A stretch of 64,000 bases of DNA, taken from Blastococcus sp. TF02A-30. GTDB lineage: Bacteria > Actinomycetota > Actinomycetes > Mycobacteriales > Geodermatophilaceae. Below are positions 18,338 to 27,298 of the stretch, piece by piece. The notes under the pieces are model-generated. The model saw only the letters and a program-made list of their open reading frames with translations. It was not told the origin of the DNA and did not search any database. The position numbers and the translations under genes are program-made. Each line of letters starts with the position of its first letter. Position 1 is the stretch's first letter. The stretch is from assembly GCF_003319185.1 (NCBI RefSeq), contig NZ_QOHJ01000006.1, positions 124,001 through 188,000 on the forward strand, in the 5' to 3' direction.

Positions 18338-19798
18338 TCAGGCCAGGTCCAGCCCCGGGTACAGCGGGTGGGCGGCGAGCAGCTCGGCGGTCGCCGCGCG
18401 GGTGCGCTCGGCCAGCCCGTCGGCCAGCACGTACTTCGCCTGCGAGACGCCGCCGTCGCGGGTCGCGGTGGGGGTGGCGCCGGACAGGACGTCGACGATG
18501 AGCTCCGCCGTCCGGTCGAACTCGGCGGCACCGAAGCCGCGGCTGGTCAGCGCCGGGGTGCCCAGCCGGATGCCGGAGGTGTACCAGGCGCCGTTCGGGT
18601 CGGCCGGGATGGCGTTGCGGTTGGTGACGATGCCGGCGTCCAGCAGCGCCGACTCCGCCTGCCGGCCGGTGAGGCCGAAGCCGGTGACGTCGACCAGCAC
18701 CAGGTGGTTGTCGGTGCCGCCGGTGACCAGCCGGGCGCCGCGACCGGTCAGGCCCTCGGCGAGGCTCTGCGCGTTGTCGGCCACCTGCTGGGCGTAACCG
18801 GCGAACTCGGGGCGGCGGGCCTCGGCGAAGGCGACGGCCTTGGCGGCCATGACGTGGGGGAGCGGGCCGCCCAGGACCATCGGGCAGCCGCGGTCGACGG
18901 CGTCGGCGAACTCCGGCTGGGCCAGCACGAAGCCGCCGCGCGGGCCGCGCAGCGACTTGTGGCTGGTGCTGGTGACGACGTGCGCGTGCGGCACCGGGTC
19001 GAAGTCGCCGGTGAGCACCTTGCCCGCGACCAGGCCGGCGAAGTGCGCCATGTCGACGACGAGCGTGGCGCCCACCTCGTCGGCGATCTCGCGCATGGTC
19101 GCGAAGTTCACCCGCCGCGGGTAGGCGGAGTAGCCGGCCATGAGGATCAGCGGCTTGAACTCCCGCGCCCGGGCGCGGACGGCGTCGTAGTCGAGCAGGC
19201 CGGTCGCCGGGTCGGTGCCGTAGGAGGACTGCTCGAACATCTTGCCGCTGATGTTGGGGCGGAACCCGTGGGTCAGGTGGCCGCCGGCGTCCAGCGACAT
19301 GCCGAGCATCCGCTGGTCGCCGAGAGCCCGGCGGAGGGTGGCCCAGTCGGCGTCGGTGAGGTCGTTGACGTGCCGCACACCGGCCGCGGCGAGCGCGGGC
19401 GCCTCCACCCGCTGGGCGAGGACGGCCCAGAAGGCGACCAGGTTGGCGTCGATGCCCGAGTGCGGCTGGACGTAGGCGTAGGGGGCGCCGAACAGCTCGC
19501 GGGCGTGCTCGGCGGCCAGCGCCTCGACGGTGTCCACGTTCTGGCAGCCGGCGTAGAAGCGGTGGCCGACGGTGCCCTCGGCGTACTTGTCGCTGAACCA
19601 GTTGCCCATGGTCAGCAGCACCGCGGGGCTGGCGTAGTTCTCGCTGGCGATCAGCTTCAGCGACTCGCGCTGGTCGGTCAGCTCCTGGCTGATCGCGGCG
19701 GCGACCCGGGGCTCGACGGCGCCGATGACCTCCAGCGCGCTGCGGTAGGCGGTCGAGGCCGTGGCGGCGTCGAAGGACGTGGAGGGCGCAACGGTCAT
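18338..19798 (-). CDS. glyA: Serine hydroxymethyltransferase, long form
   Basis: A 486-residue PLP enzyme interconverting serine and glycine with tetrahydrofolate, feeding one-carbon metabolism. Hallmarks are [24 protein letters not shown], the pocket [13 protein letters not shown], and the PLP lysine in [16 protein letters not shown]. It is about 60 residues longer than E. coli GlyA because of an insert around [19 protein letters not shown], typical of a long actinobacterial subtype. The ATG at 19798 has AGGAG seven bases upstream; the frame further upstream is noncoding leader. That leader holds a ZTP riboswitch (19832-19912), so expression should rise when ZTP/ZMP signals low formyl-tetrahydrofolate. 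Confidence 0.93.
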   Translation of the reverse strand: MTVAPSTSFDAATASTAYRSALEVIGAVEPRVAAAISQELTDQRESLKLIASENYASPAVLLTMGNWFSDKYAEGTVGHRFYAGCQNVDTVEALAAEHARELFGAPYAYVQPHSGIDANLVAFWAVLAQRVEAPALAAAGVRHVNDLTDADWATLRRALGDQRMLGMSLDAGGHLTHGFRPNISGKMFEQSSYGTDPATGLLDYDAVRARAREFKPLILMAGYSAYPRRVNFATMREIADEVGATLVVDMAHFAGLVAGKVLTGDFDPVPHAHVVTSTSHKSLRGPRGGFVLAQPEFADAVDRGCPMVLGGPLPHVMAAKAVAFAEARRPEFAGYAQQVADNAQSLAEGLTGRGARLVTGGTDNHLVLVDVTGFGLTGRQAESALLDAGIVTNRNAIPADPNGAWYTSGIRLGTPALTSRGFGAAEFDRTAELIVDVLSGATPTATRDGGVSQAKYVLADGLAERTRAATAELLAAHPLYPGLDLA

Positions 19799-19831
19799 GA
19801 GGGTCTCCTGCGGGGGCCGGCGTCGACAGCG

Positions 19832-19912
19832 GTGGGCGCCCAGGCGCGCGGCAGCGGTGCAGGGCCGCTCCCCGGTGGGTGCCCACCTCTTCGCGCCAGT
19901 CACGGCCCGGTT
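19832..19912 (-). promoter_or_regulatory. ZTP riboswitch (pfl motif) upstream of glyA
   Basis: Read on the minus strand, the leader begins within a few bases of the upstream stop codon and contains the three conserved parts of the pfl/ZTP aptamer in order. They are CGTGACTGGCG in the first stem region, CCACCGGGGAGCG in the internal loop, and a CGCGCGCCTGGGC segment in the P3/pseudoknot. The glyA ribosome site follows about 20 bases after. Family knowledge: these RNAs sense ZMP/ZTP and turn on folate one-carbon genes, often glyA. Boundaries are approximate. Confidence 0.85.
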
Positions 19913-19917
19913 CGATG

Positions 19918-21036
19918 CTAGCCGCCGCCTCCGGCGCGGGCGGGGGCCACCGTGTCGCGGGGCACCTCGCGCACCGAGGCCAGCCCGCACAGCGCCATCG
20001 TGTGGGCCAGCTCCGCGGTCAGCCCGTCGAGCACCGCGGTGACGCCGGCCTGTCCCGCGGCGGCCAGCCCCCAGATGACCGGCCGGCCGAGGAACACCGC
20101 CCGGGCGCCGAGGGCGAGCGCGGTGAGGACGTCGGACCCGGCGCGCAGCCCGCCGTCGGCGTAGACCTCCACCTCGTCACCGACGGCGGCGACCACCTCC
20201 GGCAGGGCGGCGGCGCTGGGGACCACCGGATCGGCCTGCCGGCCGCCGTGCGTCGACACCCAGACCGCCGCGGCGCCCGCCTGGACGCACCGGACGGCGT
20301 CGTCGCCGCGCAGCACGCCCTTGACGACGACGGGCAGGCCGGAGATCTCGCCGAACCGGGCGACGTCGTCGAAGGTCCACGTCGCCGTCTCCAGGGAACG
20401 CAGCCCGGGGCGCTCGCCGTCGTCGGCCGGTGGGTGGTTGGCCATGCGGAGGTCGGCGGGCAGCGCGAAGTCGTGCCGCAGGTCGCGCAGGCGGCGGCCC
20501 AGCAGCGGCAGGTCGACGGTCATGACCAGCGCCCGGTAGCCCGCGTCGCCGGCCCGGCGGGCGAGGTCCTCGGTGTGCGCGGTCGAGTGCAGCCGGTACA
20601 GCTGGAACCAGGCCGGCCCCTCGGTGGCCGCCCGGACCTCCTCGAGCGCGTGCGTCGCGCTGGTGGACACCGTCATCAGCGCACCGGCCGCGGCGGCGCC
20701 GCGGGCCGTGGCCAGCTCGCCCTCCGGCGTGGCCATCGCCTGGTAGGCCCAGGGGGCGACGCCGATCGGCGTGCGCACCTCGCTGCCCAGCAGGCTGGTG
20801 CCGAGCTCGACGGTCGACACCCCGCGCAGCACCCGGGGGCGCAGCCGCCACCCGCGCCAGGCGCCGGTCGCCTCGCGCAGCGTCGTCGCCAGCTCGGCGC
20901 CCCCGGCGTAGTAGTCGTAGACGTCGGCGGGCAACCGCTCCCGGGCGCGGGCCTCGAGCCGGTCGAGGTCGAGGAGGGGCGGCTCCTGACCCAGGTCGTC
21001 GGGGGTCGGGCTGGAGAGCGGTCCGGCGGTCGCCAT
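19918..21036 (-). CDS. FMN-dependent alpha-hydroxy-acid oxidising protein
   Basis: A 372-residue TIM-barrel flavoenzyme of the lactate/glycolate oxidase family, oxidising a 2-hydroxy acid to the keto acid. Visible are [16 protein letters not shown] near the N-terminus, [27 protein letters not shown], the FMN lysine in VVVKGVLR, and the active-site STHGGRQ carrying the catalytic His and Arg. The usual NHGGRQLD is replaced by THGGRQAD, so substrate preference may differ. The ATG lies only 12 bp from the divergent DNA-binding gene, and a TANNNT hexamer seven bases upstream indicates a leaderless mRNA. The stop is five to ten bases before the glyA riboswitch. Confidence 0.87.
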   Translation of the reverse strand: MATAGPLSSPTPDDLGQEPPLLDLDRLEARARERLPADVYDYYAGGAELATTLREATGAWRGWRLRPRVLRGVSTVELGTSLLGSEVRTPIGVAPWAYQAMATPEGELATARGAAAAGALMTVSTSATHALEEVRAATEGPAWFQLYRLHSTAHTEDLARRAGDAGYRALVMTVDLPLLGRRLRDLRHDFALPADLRMANHPPADDGERPGLRSLETATWTFDDVARFGEISGLPVVVKGVLRGDDAVRCVQAGAAAVWVSTHGGRQADPVVPSAAALPEVVAAVGDEVEVYADGGLRAGSDVLTALALGARAVFLGRPVIWGLAAAGQAGVTAVLDGLTAELAHTMALCGLASVREVPRDTVAPARAGGGG

Positions 21037-21052
21037 AGGCTCGACCCTATGG
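21033..21052. promoter_or_regulatory. Symmetrical leaderless bidirectional promoter
   Basis: Only 12 bases separate the two divergent ATG codons, and the segment is an inverted repeat: CCATAGG, six bases, CCTATGG. On the plus strand TAGGCT, seven bases, ATG; on the minus strand TAGGGT, seven bases, ATG. Each -10 hexamer overlaps the other gene's start codon. Transcription should begin at the A of each ATG on both strands. Confidence 0.6.
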
Positions 21053-21372
21053 AGACGCTGACGCCCGCGGAGGTCGCCGACGCCCTGGGGGTCTCCCCGA
21101 ACCGGGTCCGGCAGCTGATCCGCGACGGCAAGCTGATGGCCGTACCCGGCAGCGGCAACGCGAAGATCCCGGCCGACTTCATCCAGGAGGGCGCGGTGCT
21201 CAAGCACCTGCCCGGCCTGCTGACGGTGCTGCGCGACGGCGGGTTCTCCGAGCAGGAGACCTTCGACTGGCTGTTCCGCGAGGACGAGTCGCTGCCCGGG
21301 ACGCCGGTGCAGGCGCTGCGCGACGACCGGCACACCGAGGTGACCCGCCGGGCCCAGGCCTCGGCGTTCTGA
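21049..21372 (+). CDS. Rv2175c-like helix-turn-helix DNA-binding protein
   Basis: A 107-residue protein with an excisionase/MerR-like winged helix at the N-terminus (TPAEVADALGVSPNRVRQLI, about residues 5-24) and a C-terminal region with the conserved FDWLFREDESLPGTPVQAL. This matches mycobacterial Rv2175c, a DNA-binding protein whose activity is switched off by PknL phosphorylation; the pknL gene lies nearby. It is shorter than Rv2175c (about 146) because the N-terminal Thr-bearing extension is missing or very short, so regulation by kinase may work through another site. The ATG is probably at the mRNA 5' end (TAGGCT seven bases upstream). DNA targets are unknown. Confidence 0.85.
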   Translation: METLTPAEVADALGVSPNRVRQLIRDGKLMAVPGSGNAKIPADFIQEGAVLKHLPGLLTVLRDGGFSEQETFDWLFREDESLPGTPVQALRDDRHTEVTRRAQASAF

Positions 21373-21415
21373 CCCCGGTGCATCCGTCCCCGGCGCGCAG
21401 GGGGAAGGACGTGCC

Positions 21416-21760
21416 GTGGAGCAGCTGACCTACCTCGGCCTGCTGGTCGGCTGCCTCGTGGTGACCGCGCCGCTGGAGCTGGTCCTGCGGGTGCGCGTGT
21501 ACGCCCGCTGGCGCCGGCTGCTCGTGGCGGTGCTGCCCGAGTTCACCGTCTTCGTCGTCTGGGTGCTCCACGCGATCGCGCAGGGGCACTGGGACTACTC
21601 GGCGGTGCGGACCCTCGACGTCCGGCTGCCCGGCGGCATCCCGGTCGAGGAGGTGCTCTTCTTCCTCGTCGTCCCGCTGTGCTCGGTGCTGGCGCTGGAG
21701 GCGGTGCGGAAGGTGACCGGCTGGGACGCCGGCTACCCGCGCGAGGAGGCGGACGCGTGA
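21416..21760 (+). CDS. crtYc: Lycopene beta-cyclase subunit (CrtYc type)
   Basis: A 114-residue integral membrane protein with three hydrophobic helices and the lycopene-cyclase-domain motif PVEEVLFFLVVPL. Actinomycetes use two small subunits, CrtYc and CrtYd, as a heterodimeric cyclase that closes a beta-ionone ring on lycopene. AAGGA lies six bases before the GTG. Its stop overlaps the crtYd start as GTGA, as expected for subunits needed in equal amounts. It converges on the crtE-crtI-crtB genes that supply lycopene. A lycopene elongase-cyclase role (C50) is less likely since no elongase gene is adjacent. Confidence 0.85.
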   Translation: MEQLTYLGLLVGCLVVTAPLELVLRVRVYARWRRLLVAVLPEFTVFVVWVLHAIAQGHWDYSAVRTLDVRLPGGIPVEEVLFFLVVPLCSVLALEAVRKVTGWDAGYPREEADA

Positions 21761-22104
21761 GCTACTCCGCCCTGGCCGTGACCGCCGTCGTCGCCGTCCT
21801 CGTGGTCGACCTGGTGGTGTACCGCACCCGGATGGTGACCCGGCCGGTGTTCTGGGTGGCCTACGCGATCATCGTGAGCTTCCAGCTGCTGATGAACGGC
21901 GTGCTGACCGGCCTGGACGTCGTCGTCTACGACGAGCGGGCGATCTGGGGCCCGCGGATCGCCTACGCGCCGGTGGAGGACCTGCTCTTCGGCTTCGCCA
22001 TGGTCACGCTCACCCTGGCCAGCTGGGCGGCGGTCAACCGGCGGGCGAACACGGCCAGGCGGCGCGGCTTGGACACCGACACCCGGCGGTCGAGCACCCG
22101 GTAA
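21757..22104 (+). CDS. crtYd: Lycopene beta-cyclase subunit (CrtYd type)
   Basis: A 115-residue membrane protein with three helices and the motif APVEDLLFGFAMVTL, partner of the preceding CrtYc-type subunit. GAGGAGG lies about eight bases before the GTG, inside the crtYc 3' end. Its last 47 codons overlap the 3' end of crtB on the other strand (142 bp), an unusually long convergent coding overlap. The catalytic PVED motif lies within the overlap while the final 20 residues (Arg-rich) look dispensable. With CrtYc it should make gamma- or beta-carotene from lycopene. Confidence 0.83.
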   Translation: MSYSALAVTAVVAVLVVDLVVYRTRMVTRPVFWVAYAIIVSFQLLMNGVLTGLDVVVYDERAIWGPRIAYAPVEDLLFGFAMVTLTLASWAAVNRRANTARRRGLDTDTRRSSTR

Positions 22105-22916
22105 TCCGCGCGCTCGATCTCGCGCAGGATGCCGCCGTACAGGTCGGTGGCCGCCCGCACGCAGTCGCGGGACTCCGGCGCCAGCATCGGGGTGCCGGGC
22201 GCGGCGTCGTCGTACCGGCGGCGGACGACCGCCACCATCTCCCGCATCAGCTCGCGGAAGTTCGCGTCGAACCGCTTGGCCTCGAGCTGCCCGCGGGTCA
22301 CCCCGTGCGCGGCCATGAGGTCCTCGGGCAGGTACACCCGGCCGCGGTCGACGTCCTCCCCGACGTCACGGAGGAAGTTGGTGAGCTGGAACGCCTCGCC
22401 GAGCGCGATCGCGTGCGGCGCGGCCTCCTCCCGGGTGACGCCGGGCGCCGTGCCGAGCACCGGCAGCACCTGCAGGCCGATGACCGAGGCGGAGCCCCAC
22501 ATGTACCGGTCCAGCGCGTCGAAGTCGGGGTAGGAGTCGACCTCGAGGTCGCTGGTCATGGCGGCGAGGAAGTCGACCAGGTGCTCGAGCGGGATGTCGT
22601 AGCGCCGGTAGGTGTGCACCAGCGCCAGCCGGACCGGGTCGTCCGACCAGCCGGCCTCCAGCTCCTCGAGCAGCGCCTTCGACCAGGTCATGAGGTCGCC
22701 GGCGGGGTCCGCGCCGGGGTGGTCGACGAAGTCGTCGGCGACGCGGGCGGCGGCGTAGAGCGCGTGCACCGCGGGCCGGCGGTCGGGTGTGAGCAGCCGG
22801 GTGGCGAGGTGGTAGCTCTTGCCGTGCTCGGCGGCGATGGCGGCGCAGTGCCGGTAGGCCGCGGTGAGCTGCTCCTGGCGCGCGGCCTGCGTGCCGGGCG
22901 GCCGCAGGAGGCTCAC
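21963..22916 (-). CDS. crtB: Phytoene synthase
   Basis: A 317-residue trans-isoprenyl synthase joining two geranylgeranyl diphosphates into phytoene. Both Asp-rich motifs are seen: ADDFVD in YAAARVADDFVDHPG and the second in NFLRDVGEDVDRGRVYLPED; QLTNFLRD and MAYWxG-like segments are in place. The GTG forms a GTGA overlap with the crtI stop. The C-terminal region after RRLAVFARRL lies antisense to crtYd. It ends the crtE-crtI-crtB transcription unit. The tail AQLARVSVTMAKPKSRSSTGA is probably unstructured. Confidence 0.92.
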   Translation of the reverse strand: MSLLRPPGTQAARQEQLTAAYRHCAAIAAEHGKSYHLATRLLTPDRRPAVHALYAAARVADDFVDHPGADPAGDLMTWSKALLEELEAGWSDDPVRLALVHTYRRYDIPLEHLVDFLAAMTSDLEVDSYPDFDALDRYMWGSASVIGLQVLPVLGTAPGVTREEAAPHAIALGEAFQLTNFLRDVGEDVDRGRVYLPEDLMAAHGVTRGQLEAKRFDANFRELMREMVAVVRRRYDDAAPGTPMLAPESRDCVRAATDLYGGILREIERADYRVLDRRVSVSKPRRLAVFARRLTAAQLARVSVTMAKPKSRSSTGA

Positions 22917-24406
22917 CGGCCCACCGGCCCGGTGATCCGCTCGGCGGCCAGCCGGCCGCTGATCAGCACCATGGGCACGCCGACGCCCGGCTGCACGGAC
23001 GAGCCGGCCAGCACGACGTTCTCCGGCCCGCGGCGGGGCAGCGTCGAGGGGCGGAACGGCCCGGTCTGGCCGAAGGTGTGCGCCAGCGCGAACGGGGTGC
23101 CGGCCGCCATGCCCTGCTGGGCCCAGGTGAGCGGGGTGTCGAGGTGCTCGACCTCGACGGCGTCGGAGATCCCGGTCCAGCCGCGCTGCTCGAGCGTGGC
23201 CAGCAGCTCGTCGCGGTAGCGCGGGGCGAGTGCCGTCCAGTCGAGATCGGGGTTGCCGCCGCTGCGCCGGTCGAGGTTCGGCGTCGGCGCCACGACGCTG
23301 ACCACCTGGCCGCCCTCGGGGGCCAGGGAGCGGTCGGTCCGCGACGGCATGCTGATCAGCAGGCTCGGGTCGGTCATCGGCCGGCCCTCGCGGGTGAGCT
23401 CGTCGAACACGCCCCGCCACGACTCCCCGAAGCTGATCGTGTGGTGCGCCTGCCCGGGCAGCTCGTCCCGCACGCCGACGTGCAGCGCCACGCAGGACGG
23501 CGACCAGACCGGCCGGCGCGGTCCGCGGAGCCCCGGCACCAGCTGCCACGGCTGGTCCGCGGTGACGACGACGGCGTCGGCCGGCAGCCGCTCGCCGTCG
23601 TCGAGCAGCACGGCGGTGACCCGGTCGCCGGCCGTCTCCAGCTCGCGCACCGCCGTCCCGTACCGGAGGGCGACGCCGGCGTCGGACGCCGCGGCGGCCA
23701 GCGCGCGGGGGACGGCGCCGATGCCGCCCACCGGGTGCCAGACGCCGGCGCCGATGTCGAGCTGGGCGATGACCGCGTAGGCCGCGATCGCCCGGAACGG
23801 CGAGACGCCGGCGTAGAGCGCCTGGAAGCTGAACAGCCGGCGCAGCCGGTCGTCCGCGAAGTACCTGCCGACGTGCGAGGAGAGCCGGCCGAACCCGCCG
23901 CGGCGGGCCAGCTGCACCAGCTCGGGTCCGAGCAGGTCGAGCGGGGAGTCGAGGTTGCGGTCGATGAACGTGGCCAGCTGCAGCCGGTACAGCTCGGCCA
24001 GGTCGGCGAGGTAGCGGCGCAGGCTGTCGGCCTCGGCCGGGCCGCAGAGCGCCGCGACCTCGGCGGCGAAGGCCTCGGGGTCGGCGTGCACGTCGAGGTG
24101 CGTGCCGTCGGCGTACTGCGCCCGGTAGCTGGTCTCCAGCGGGAGCAGCTCCAGCCGGTCGTCGAGCTTCTCGCCGACGGCGGCGAGGGTGTCGGCCAGG
24201 ACCTCGGGAGCGGTGAACACCGAGGGCCCGGTGTCCAGCGCGTAGCCGCGCTCCTCGATCCGGCCGGCGCGGCCGCCGGGACCGGGGCCCCGCTCGACCA
24301 CGGTGACCTCGCGGCCCGCGCCGCGCAGCCGCAGCGCGGTGGCCAGCCCGGCCAGCCCCGCGCCGACGACGACGACGCGGTCGGTGCGCCCGGGGACGGT
24401 TCGCAC
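22913..24406 (-). CDS. crtI: Phytoene desaturase
   Basis: A 497-residue CrtI-type FAD enzyme that converts phytoene to lycopene in several desaturation steps at the membrane. The N-terminus shows VVVVGAGLAGLATALRL and the ERGPGPGGRAG dinucleotide region; the C-terminus has the bacterial-type signature VVLAGSSVQPGVGVPMVLISGRLAAE. Length is normal. The GTG start follows the crtE stop by a single base, and its stop overlaps crtB, so all three are co-translated. A second, divergent member of this superfamily lies in the 32-34 kb operon and may act later in the pathway. Confidence 0.92.
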   Translation of the reverse strand: MRTVPGRTDRVVVVGAGLAGLATALRLRGAGREVTVVERGPGPGGRAGRIEERGYALDTGPSVFTAPEVLADTLAAVGEKLDDRLELLPLETSYRAQYADGTHLDVHADPEAFAAEVAALCGPAEADSLRRYLADLAELYRLQLATFIDRNLDSPLDLLGPELVQLARRGGFGRLSSHVGRYFADDRLRRLFSFQALYAGVSPFRAIAAYAVIAQLDIGAGVWHPVGGIGAVPRALAAAASDAGVALRYGTAVRELETAGDRVTAVLLDDGERLPADAVVVTADQPWQLVPGLRGPRRPVWSPSCVALHVGVRDELPGQAHHTISFGESWRGVFDELTREGRPMTDPSLLISMPSRTDRSLAPEGGQVVSVVAPTPNLDRRSGGNPDLDWTALAPRYRDELLATLEQRGWTGISDAVEVEHLDTPLTWAQQGMAAGTPFALAHTFGQTGPFRPSTLPRRGPENVVLAGSSVQPGVGVPMVLISGRLAAERITGPVGR

Positions 24407-24407
24407 G

Positions 24408-25604
24408 TCAGGCGGTGCGGGTGGTCGCGGCGACGGCCAGCGCGTCGAGCGCGGCGCGGGCGTCCTCGGCCAGGGGGGCCTCGGCGATCGCGGTGCGCGC
24501 GCGCTCGGTGCTCTCGGCGATCCGCTGCTCGACGCGGGCCCGGGCCCCGGTGCTCTCGATCAGCCCGCGCAGCGCCCCGAACTCGTCGGGACCGGCGGCG
24601 GGGTTGCCGAGCGCGCCGGCGAGCAGCCGTCGGCCGGCGTCGTCCGCGGCCTCCTCGGCCAGGGCGATGAGCAGCGTCTGCTTGCCCTCGCGCAGGTCGT
24701 CGTCGGCGGACTTGCCGGTGACGGCGGGGTCGCCGAACACCCCCAGGACGTCGTCGCGCAGCTGGAACGCCTCGCCCAGCGGCAGACCGATCGCCGTCGT
24801 GGCCTCGACCACCCGGGGGCCGGCGCCGGCCAGCGCGACGCCGAGCTGGAGCGGCCGCTGCACGGTGTAGCCGGCGCTCTTGTAGCGGGCCACCCGCAGC
24901 GCGCCGTCGGGACCGGGCAGCCCGCCGGCGGCGCGCAGCAGGTCCAGGTACTGGCCGGCGGTGACCTCGGTGCGCATGGTGTCCCACACGGCGCGGGCCC
25001 GGCTCAGCGCGTTCTCCGAGATGCCGGAGCAGCGCAGCAGCTCGTCGGACCACACGAGGGCCAGGTCGCCGACGAGGATCGCCGCGCCGGTGCCGAACAG
25101 CTCTCCGTCGCCGGTGAGGGCGTCGGCGGCGTGCCGGGCGGCGAAGCCGACGTGCGTGGAGGGCCGGCCGCGGCGGGTGCCGGCGCCGTCCATGACGTCG
25201 TCGTGCACCAGCGCGCTGGCGTGCACGAACTCCAGCGCGGCCACCGCCCGCAGCACCGCGGCGTCGTCCTCGGCGGCGCCGGGGCCGAGGTCGCGGGCGC
25301 CGCGCCAGCCCCAGTAGGCGAAGGAGGGCCGCAGCCGCTTGCCCCCGGAGGCCAGGGCGGCGACCTCGTCGACGATCGGGACCAGCCCGGCGTCCATCCC
25401 GGCCAGCGTGGTGCGCTGGCGGTCGAGGAACTCGGTGAGCGCCTCCGAGACGGCGGCGCGCAGGCGGTCCAGCTCGGCGGCGGCCAGCGAGGGCGCCGGG
25501 CGTGCGGCGGACTCGGTCTGCTGCGTCCCGGTGGTCACCCGGTCAGTATCGCCCGATCCGATCGCGCGCGACGACGGCCAGGTCGTGCCGGCGTTCCCGT
25601 TCAT
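24408..25604 (-). CDS. crtE: Geranylgeranyl diphosphate synthase (CrtE/IdsA type)
   Basis: A polyprenyl synthetase (398 residues from this start) that elongates allylic diphosphates with isopentenyl diphosphate, most likely to C20 for carotenoids. The first Asp-rich motif is [13 protein letters not shown] and the second [20 protein letters not shown] is also present. The ATG at 25604 has GGAGGAG upstream and is preferred; an in-frame GTG at 25538 (376 residues) fits the usual family start better and remains possible. Relation to mycobacterial IdsA2 (Rv2173), beside the MetF-like Rv2172c, mirrors the divergent metF here. It heads the crtE-crtI-crtB unit. Confidence 0.88.
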   Translation of the reverse strand: MNGNAGTTWPSSRAIGSGDTDRVTTGTQQTESAARPAPSLAAAELDRLRAAVSEALTEFLDRQRTTLAGMDAGLVPIVDEVAALASGGKRLRPSFAYWGWRGARDLGPGAAEDDAAVLRAVAALEFVHASALVHDDVMDGAGTRRGRPSTHVGFAARHAADALTGDGELFGTGAAILVGDLALVWSDELLRCSGISENALSRARAVWDTMRTEVTAGQYLDLLRAAGGLPGPDGALRVARYKSAGYTVQRPLQLGVALAGAGPRVVEATTAIGLPLGEAFQLRDDVLGVFGDPAVTGKSADDDLREGKQTLLIALAEEAADDAGRRLLAGALGNPAAGPDEFGALRGLIESTGARARVEQRIAESTERARTAIAEAPLAEDARAALDALAVAATTRTA

Positions 25605-25691
25605 CTGCTCCTCCGCTGGTCGGGTGGTCCGCTGCGACTCCTTCCGCCGCGGGGGCCCGTCCGGATGCACCGGGTCCGGGAAGGGTGCCCG

Positions 25692-25697
25692 TACCCT
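25692..25697 (+). promoter_or_regulatory. Probable -10 hexamer of leaderless metF
   Basis: TACCCT followed by eight bases and the GTG start at 25706; no ribosome site lies between. The same hexamer precedes the DAHP synthase gene. Confidence 0.5.
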
Positions 25698-25705
25698 CGG
25701 TGCCC

Positions 25706-26629
25706 GTGACCCAGACGGTGCGCGAGCTGCTCGCCTCGCAGCGGCCCACGTTGTCCTTCGAGTTCTTCCCGCCGAAGACGCCGGAGGCCGAGCCCCAGCT
25801 GTGGACCGCGCTGCGCGAGCTCGAGCGGCTGCAGCCCTCGTTCGTGTCGGTGACCTACGGCGCCGGCGGCTCCACCCGCGAGGGGACCGTCTCGGTCACC
25901 GAGCGGATCGCCACCGAGACGACGATGACGCCGATGGCGCACCTGACCGCCGTCGACCACAGCACCGCCGAGCTGCGGCACGTGGTCAGCCGGCTGGCCG
26001 CCGCCGGGGTCCGCAACATCATGGCGCTGCGCGGCGACCCGCCCGGCGCGGATCCGCAGGCGGAGTGGGTCGCCCATCCCGAGGGGCTGTCCTACGCCGC
26101 CGAGCTGGTCGAGCTGATCCGGTCGATGGGCGACTTCTCGGTCGGGGTGGCGGCCTTCCCCGAGCGGCACCCGCGCTCGCCGGACTTCGACACCGACGTC
26201 GAGATGTTCGTGGCGAAGTGCCGGGCCGGCGCCGACTTCGCGATCACCCAGATGTTCTTCCGCGCCGAGGACTACCTGCGCATGCGCGACCGCGTGGTCG
26301 CCCGCGGCTGCGACGTCCCGATCGTCGCCGGGGTCATGCCGGTGACCAACGCGCGGCAGATCACCCGCATCGTGCAGCTGTCGGGGCAGGCGTTCCCGGC
26401 CGAGCTCGCCGAGCGCTTCGCCGAGCTCGACGGCGACCGGCCGGAGGACAAGGCGGCCGTGCGCGCCTACGGCGTCGAGGTGGCCACCGAGCTGTGCCGC
26501 ACGCTGCTCGACGAGGGCGTGCCCGGCATCCACTTCATCACCATGAACCGGTCGACGGCCACCCGGGAGGTCTACGCCAACCTGGCGGCGACGGTGCCCG
26601 AGGTCGTGCCGGTCACGCCCGCGCGCTGA
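25706..26629 (+). CDS. metF: 5,10-methylenetetrahydrofolate reductase
   Basis: A 307-residue TIM-barrel flavoprotein reducing methylene- to methyltetrahydrofolate for methionine synthesis. [13 protein letters not shown] at the N-terminus, [25 protein letters not shown], and the FAITQMFF barrel segment are all diagnostic. The start is a GTG with no Shine-Dalgarno sequence and a TACCCT hexamer eight bases upstream; the frame upstream to 25502 is the shadow of the divergent leader. Its 3' end overlaps the convergent hypothetical gene by 17 bp. With glyA and ltaE it forms a scattered one-carbon group in this window. Confidence 0.93.
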   Translation: MTQTVRELLASQRPTLSFEFFPPKTPEAEPQLWTALRELERLQPSFVSVTYGAGGSTREGTVSVTERIATETTMTPMAHLTAVDHSTAELRHVVSRLAAAGVRNIMALRGDPPGADPQAEWVAHPEGLSYAAELVELIRSMGDFSVGVAAFPERHPRSPDFDTDVEMFVAKCRAGADFAITQMFFRAEDYLRMRDRVVARGCDVPIVAGVMPVTNARQITRIVQLSGQAFPAELAERFAELDGDRPEDKAAVRAYGVEVATELCRTLLDEGVPGIHFITMNRSTATREVYANLAATVPEVVPVTPAR

Positions 26630-27257
26630 CGCCGGCGTCCCCGAGGAACCGGGCCGCCCGCGAGGCGGCCCGGCGCAACCCCTCCCGCTCGGAGAGGTAG
26701 CCGCCGGCCACGCCGACGACCGGCAGGTTGGACAGCGCGCGGTGCCGCAGCTTGCCCTTCGGGCGGGCGTCGAGCGACTCGTCGATGCGGGAGAGCAGGC
26801 GGGCGGCCCGCCAGATGGTGCGGGCGGGACCGAGGGCCCCCCGGCGCCGGTCGGCGGCGCCGAAGGCCTCCTCCCGGTAGGTGCCCCTCGCGTGCGAGAG
26901 CAGCGGCCGCACCGTGCCCGGGGGCAGGTCGCGGTCGAGCAGCACGCGGGCCAGCAGGGCGACCCGCTCGGCCGGGTCGTCCACCCCGTGCTCACCTGCC
27001 ACGCCGAGCACCACGACGGACTGCACCGCCGAGCCCACCGTGTTCTGCAGCGGCAGCAGGTCGGCCAGCTTGCCGGCGAACCGCGGGGCGGCGGAGACGC
27101 CGGCCGCCACGCGGGAGACCTGGTCGGCCCACCACGCGTCGCGCTCCTCCTGCGGGAGCGCCGGTGGGCGGCCGAGGCGGTTCACGAGCGGGGTGAGCAG
27201 CCGGTCGAGCCGGCGCAGGACGTCGACGACGACGGCGTCGCTGATCGGGGCAGCCAT
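26613..27257 (-). CDS. Conserved hypothetical protein
   Basis: A 214-residue protein I cannot assign. It has a central hydrophobic stretch ([25 protein letters not shown]), a helical segment [24 protein letters not shown], and a C-terminal Arg-rich [35 protein letters not shown] suggests a second membrane-proximal helix. No catalytic motif is evident. The ATG at 27257 has GGAG about six bases upstream, and a longer frame to 27716 only mirrors the lipase gene. It lies 41 bases after the lipase stop on the same strand and ends inside metF (convergent, 17-bp overlap). Codon-position GC is like its neighbours, so it is probably a native gene. Confidence 0.65.
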   Translation of the reverse strand: MAAPISDAVVVDVLRRLDRLLTPLVNRLGRPPALPQEERDAWWADQVSRVAAGVSAAPRFAGKLADLLPLQNTVGSAVQSVVVLGVAGEHGVDDPAERVALLARVLLDRDLPPGTVRPLLSHARGTYREEAFGAADRRRGALGPARTIWRAARLLSRIDESLDARPKGKLRHRALSNLPVVGVAGGYLSEREGLRRAASRAARFLGDAGVSARA

Positions 27258-27298
27258 GGGGGCTCCATGCCCCGGGGCGCGGGGGCTCACGCCCGGCG

